Source: an uncultured Streptococcus sp. (GTDB lineage Bacteria > Bacillota > Bacilli > Lactobacillales > Streptococcaceae). From it: a DNA stretch of 6,186 bases. Each line of letters opens with the position of its first letter. Positions within the stretch are counted from its first letter, which is position 1. Position numbers and translations under genes: made by a program. Positions 6,184 through 6,186 of the stretch are shown in pieces. The stretch covers positions 1 to 6,186 of the forward strand of contig NZ_CAJPNR010000067.1 of assembly GCF_905372115.1 (NCBI RefSeq). Direction: 5' to 3'. The notes under the pieces were generated by a model. It searched no databases. It saw only the letters and a list, made by a program, of their open reading frames with translations, and was not told the DNA's origin.

Positions 6184-6186
6184 GAT

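Noticed and set aside
1..6186. CRISPR array, tRNA, rRNA, riboswitch or a second transposon gene such as tnpB
   Set aside because: No regularly spaced repeats, cloverleaf, conserved riboswitch core or RuvC-type protein was seen on either strand.

Overview
The window looks like chromosomal DNA of a viridans-type Streptococcus. The basis is the close match, from memory, of the NAD-dependent DNA ligase to streptococcal LigA, the gene order ligA - diacylglycerol-kinase-like gene - intracellular pullulanase, and moderate base composition. The species is not resolved; a sanguinis/gordonii/anginosus-group organism would fit. All recognisable genes lie on the + strand.

Region 1 (1-87) is the last 28 codons of a gene that starts outside the window and that I do not recognise. 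Region 2 (about 113-780) is an AT-rich IS200/IS605-family insertion sequence with one gene, a Y1 (HUH) transposase. Its catalytic core is intact, but the N-terminus and left end do not look like a normal IS200: the expected first dozen residues are scrambled and a 57-nt nested hairpin sits where the start region should be. Downstream of the transposase are four successive stem-loops ending in a perfect 10-bp hairpin, the probable right end of the element. No TnpB gene is present.

Region 3 (about 781-6089) is a tight three-gene block, probably one operon: ligA (NAD+-dependent DNA ligase, complete, with all domains), a DgkB-type soluble lipid kinase starting 9 nt after the ligA stop, and pulA (cytoplasmic type I pullulanase with CBM41, CBM48 and GH13 catalytic domains) starting 23 nt later. 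An extended -10 element just before ligA may drive the block and would place the transcript start almost on the annotated ATG. Functionally the block joins a replication/repair enzyme, a membrane-lipid recycling kinase and a glycogen/alpha-glucan debranching enzyme.

Region 4 (6090-6186) has no gene. It holds a sequence resembling the terminal inverted repeat of an ISL3-family element and a strong Rho-independent terminator that closes the operon.

I see no CRISPR array, tRNA, rRNA, or clear new multi-gene system. The most unusual material is in and around the IS200 element.
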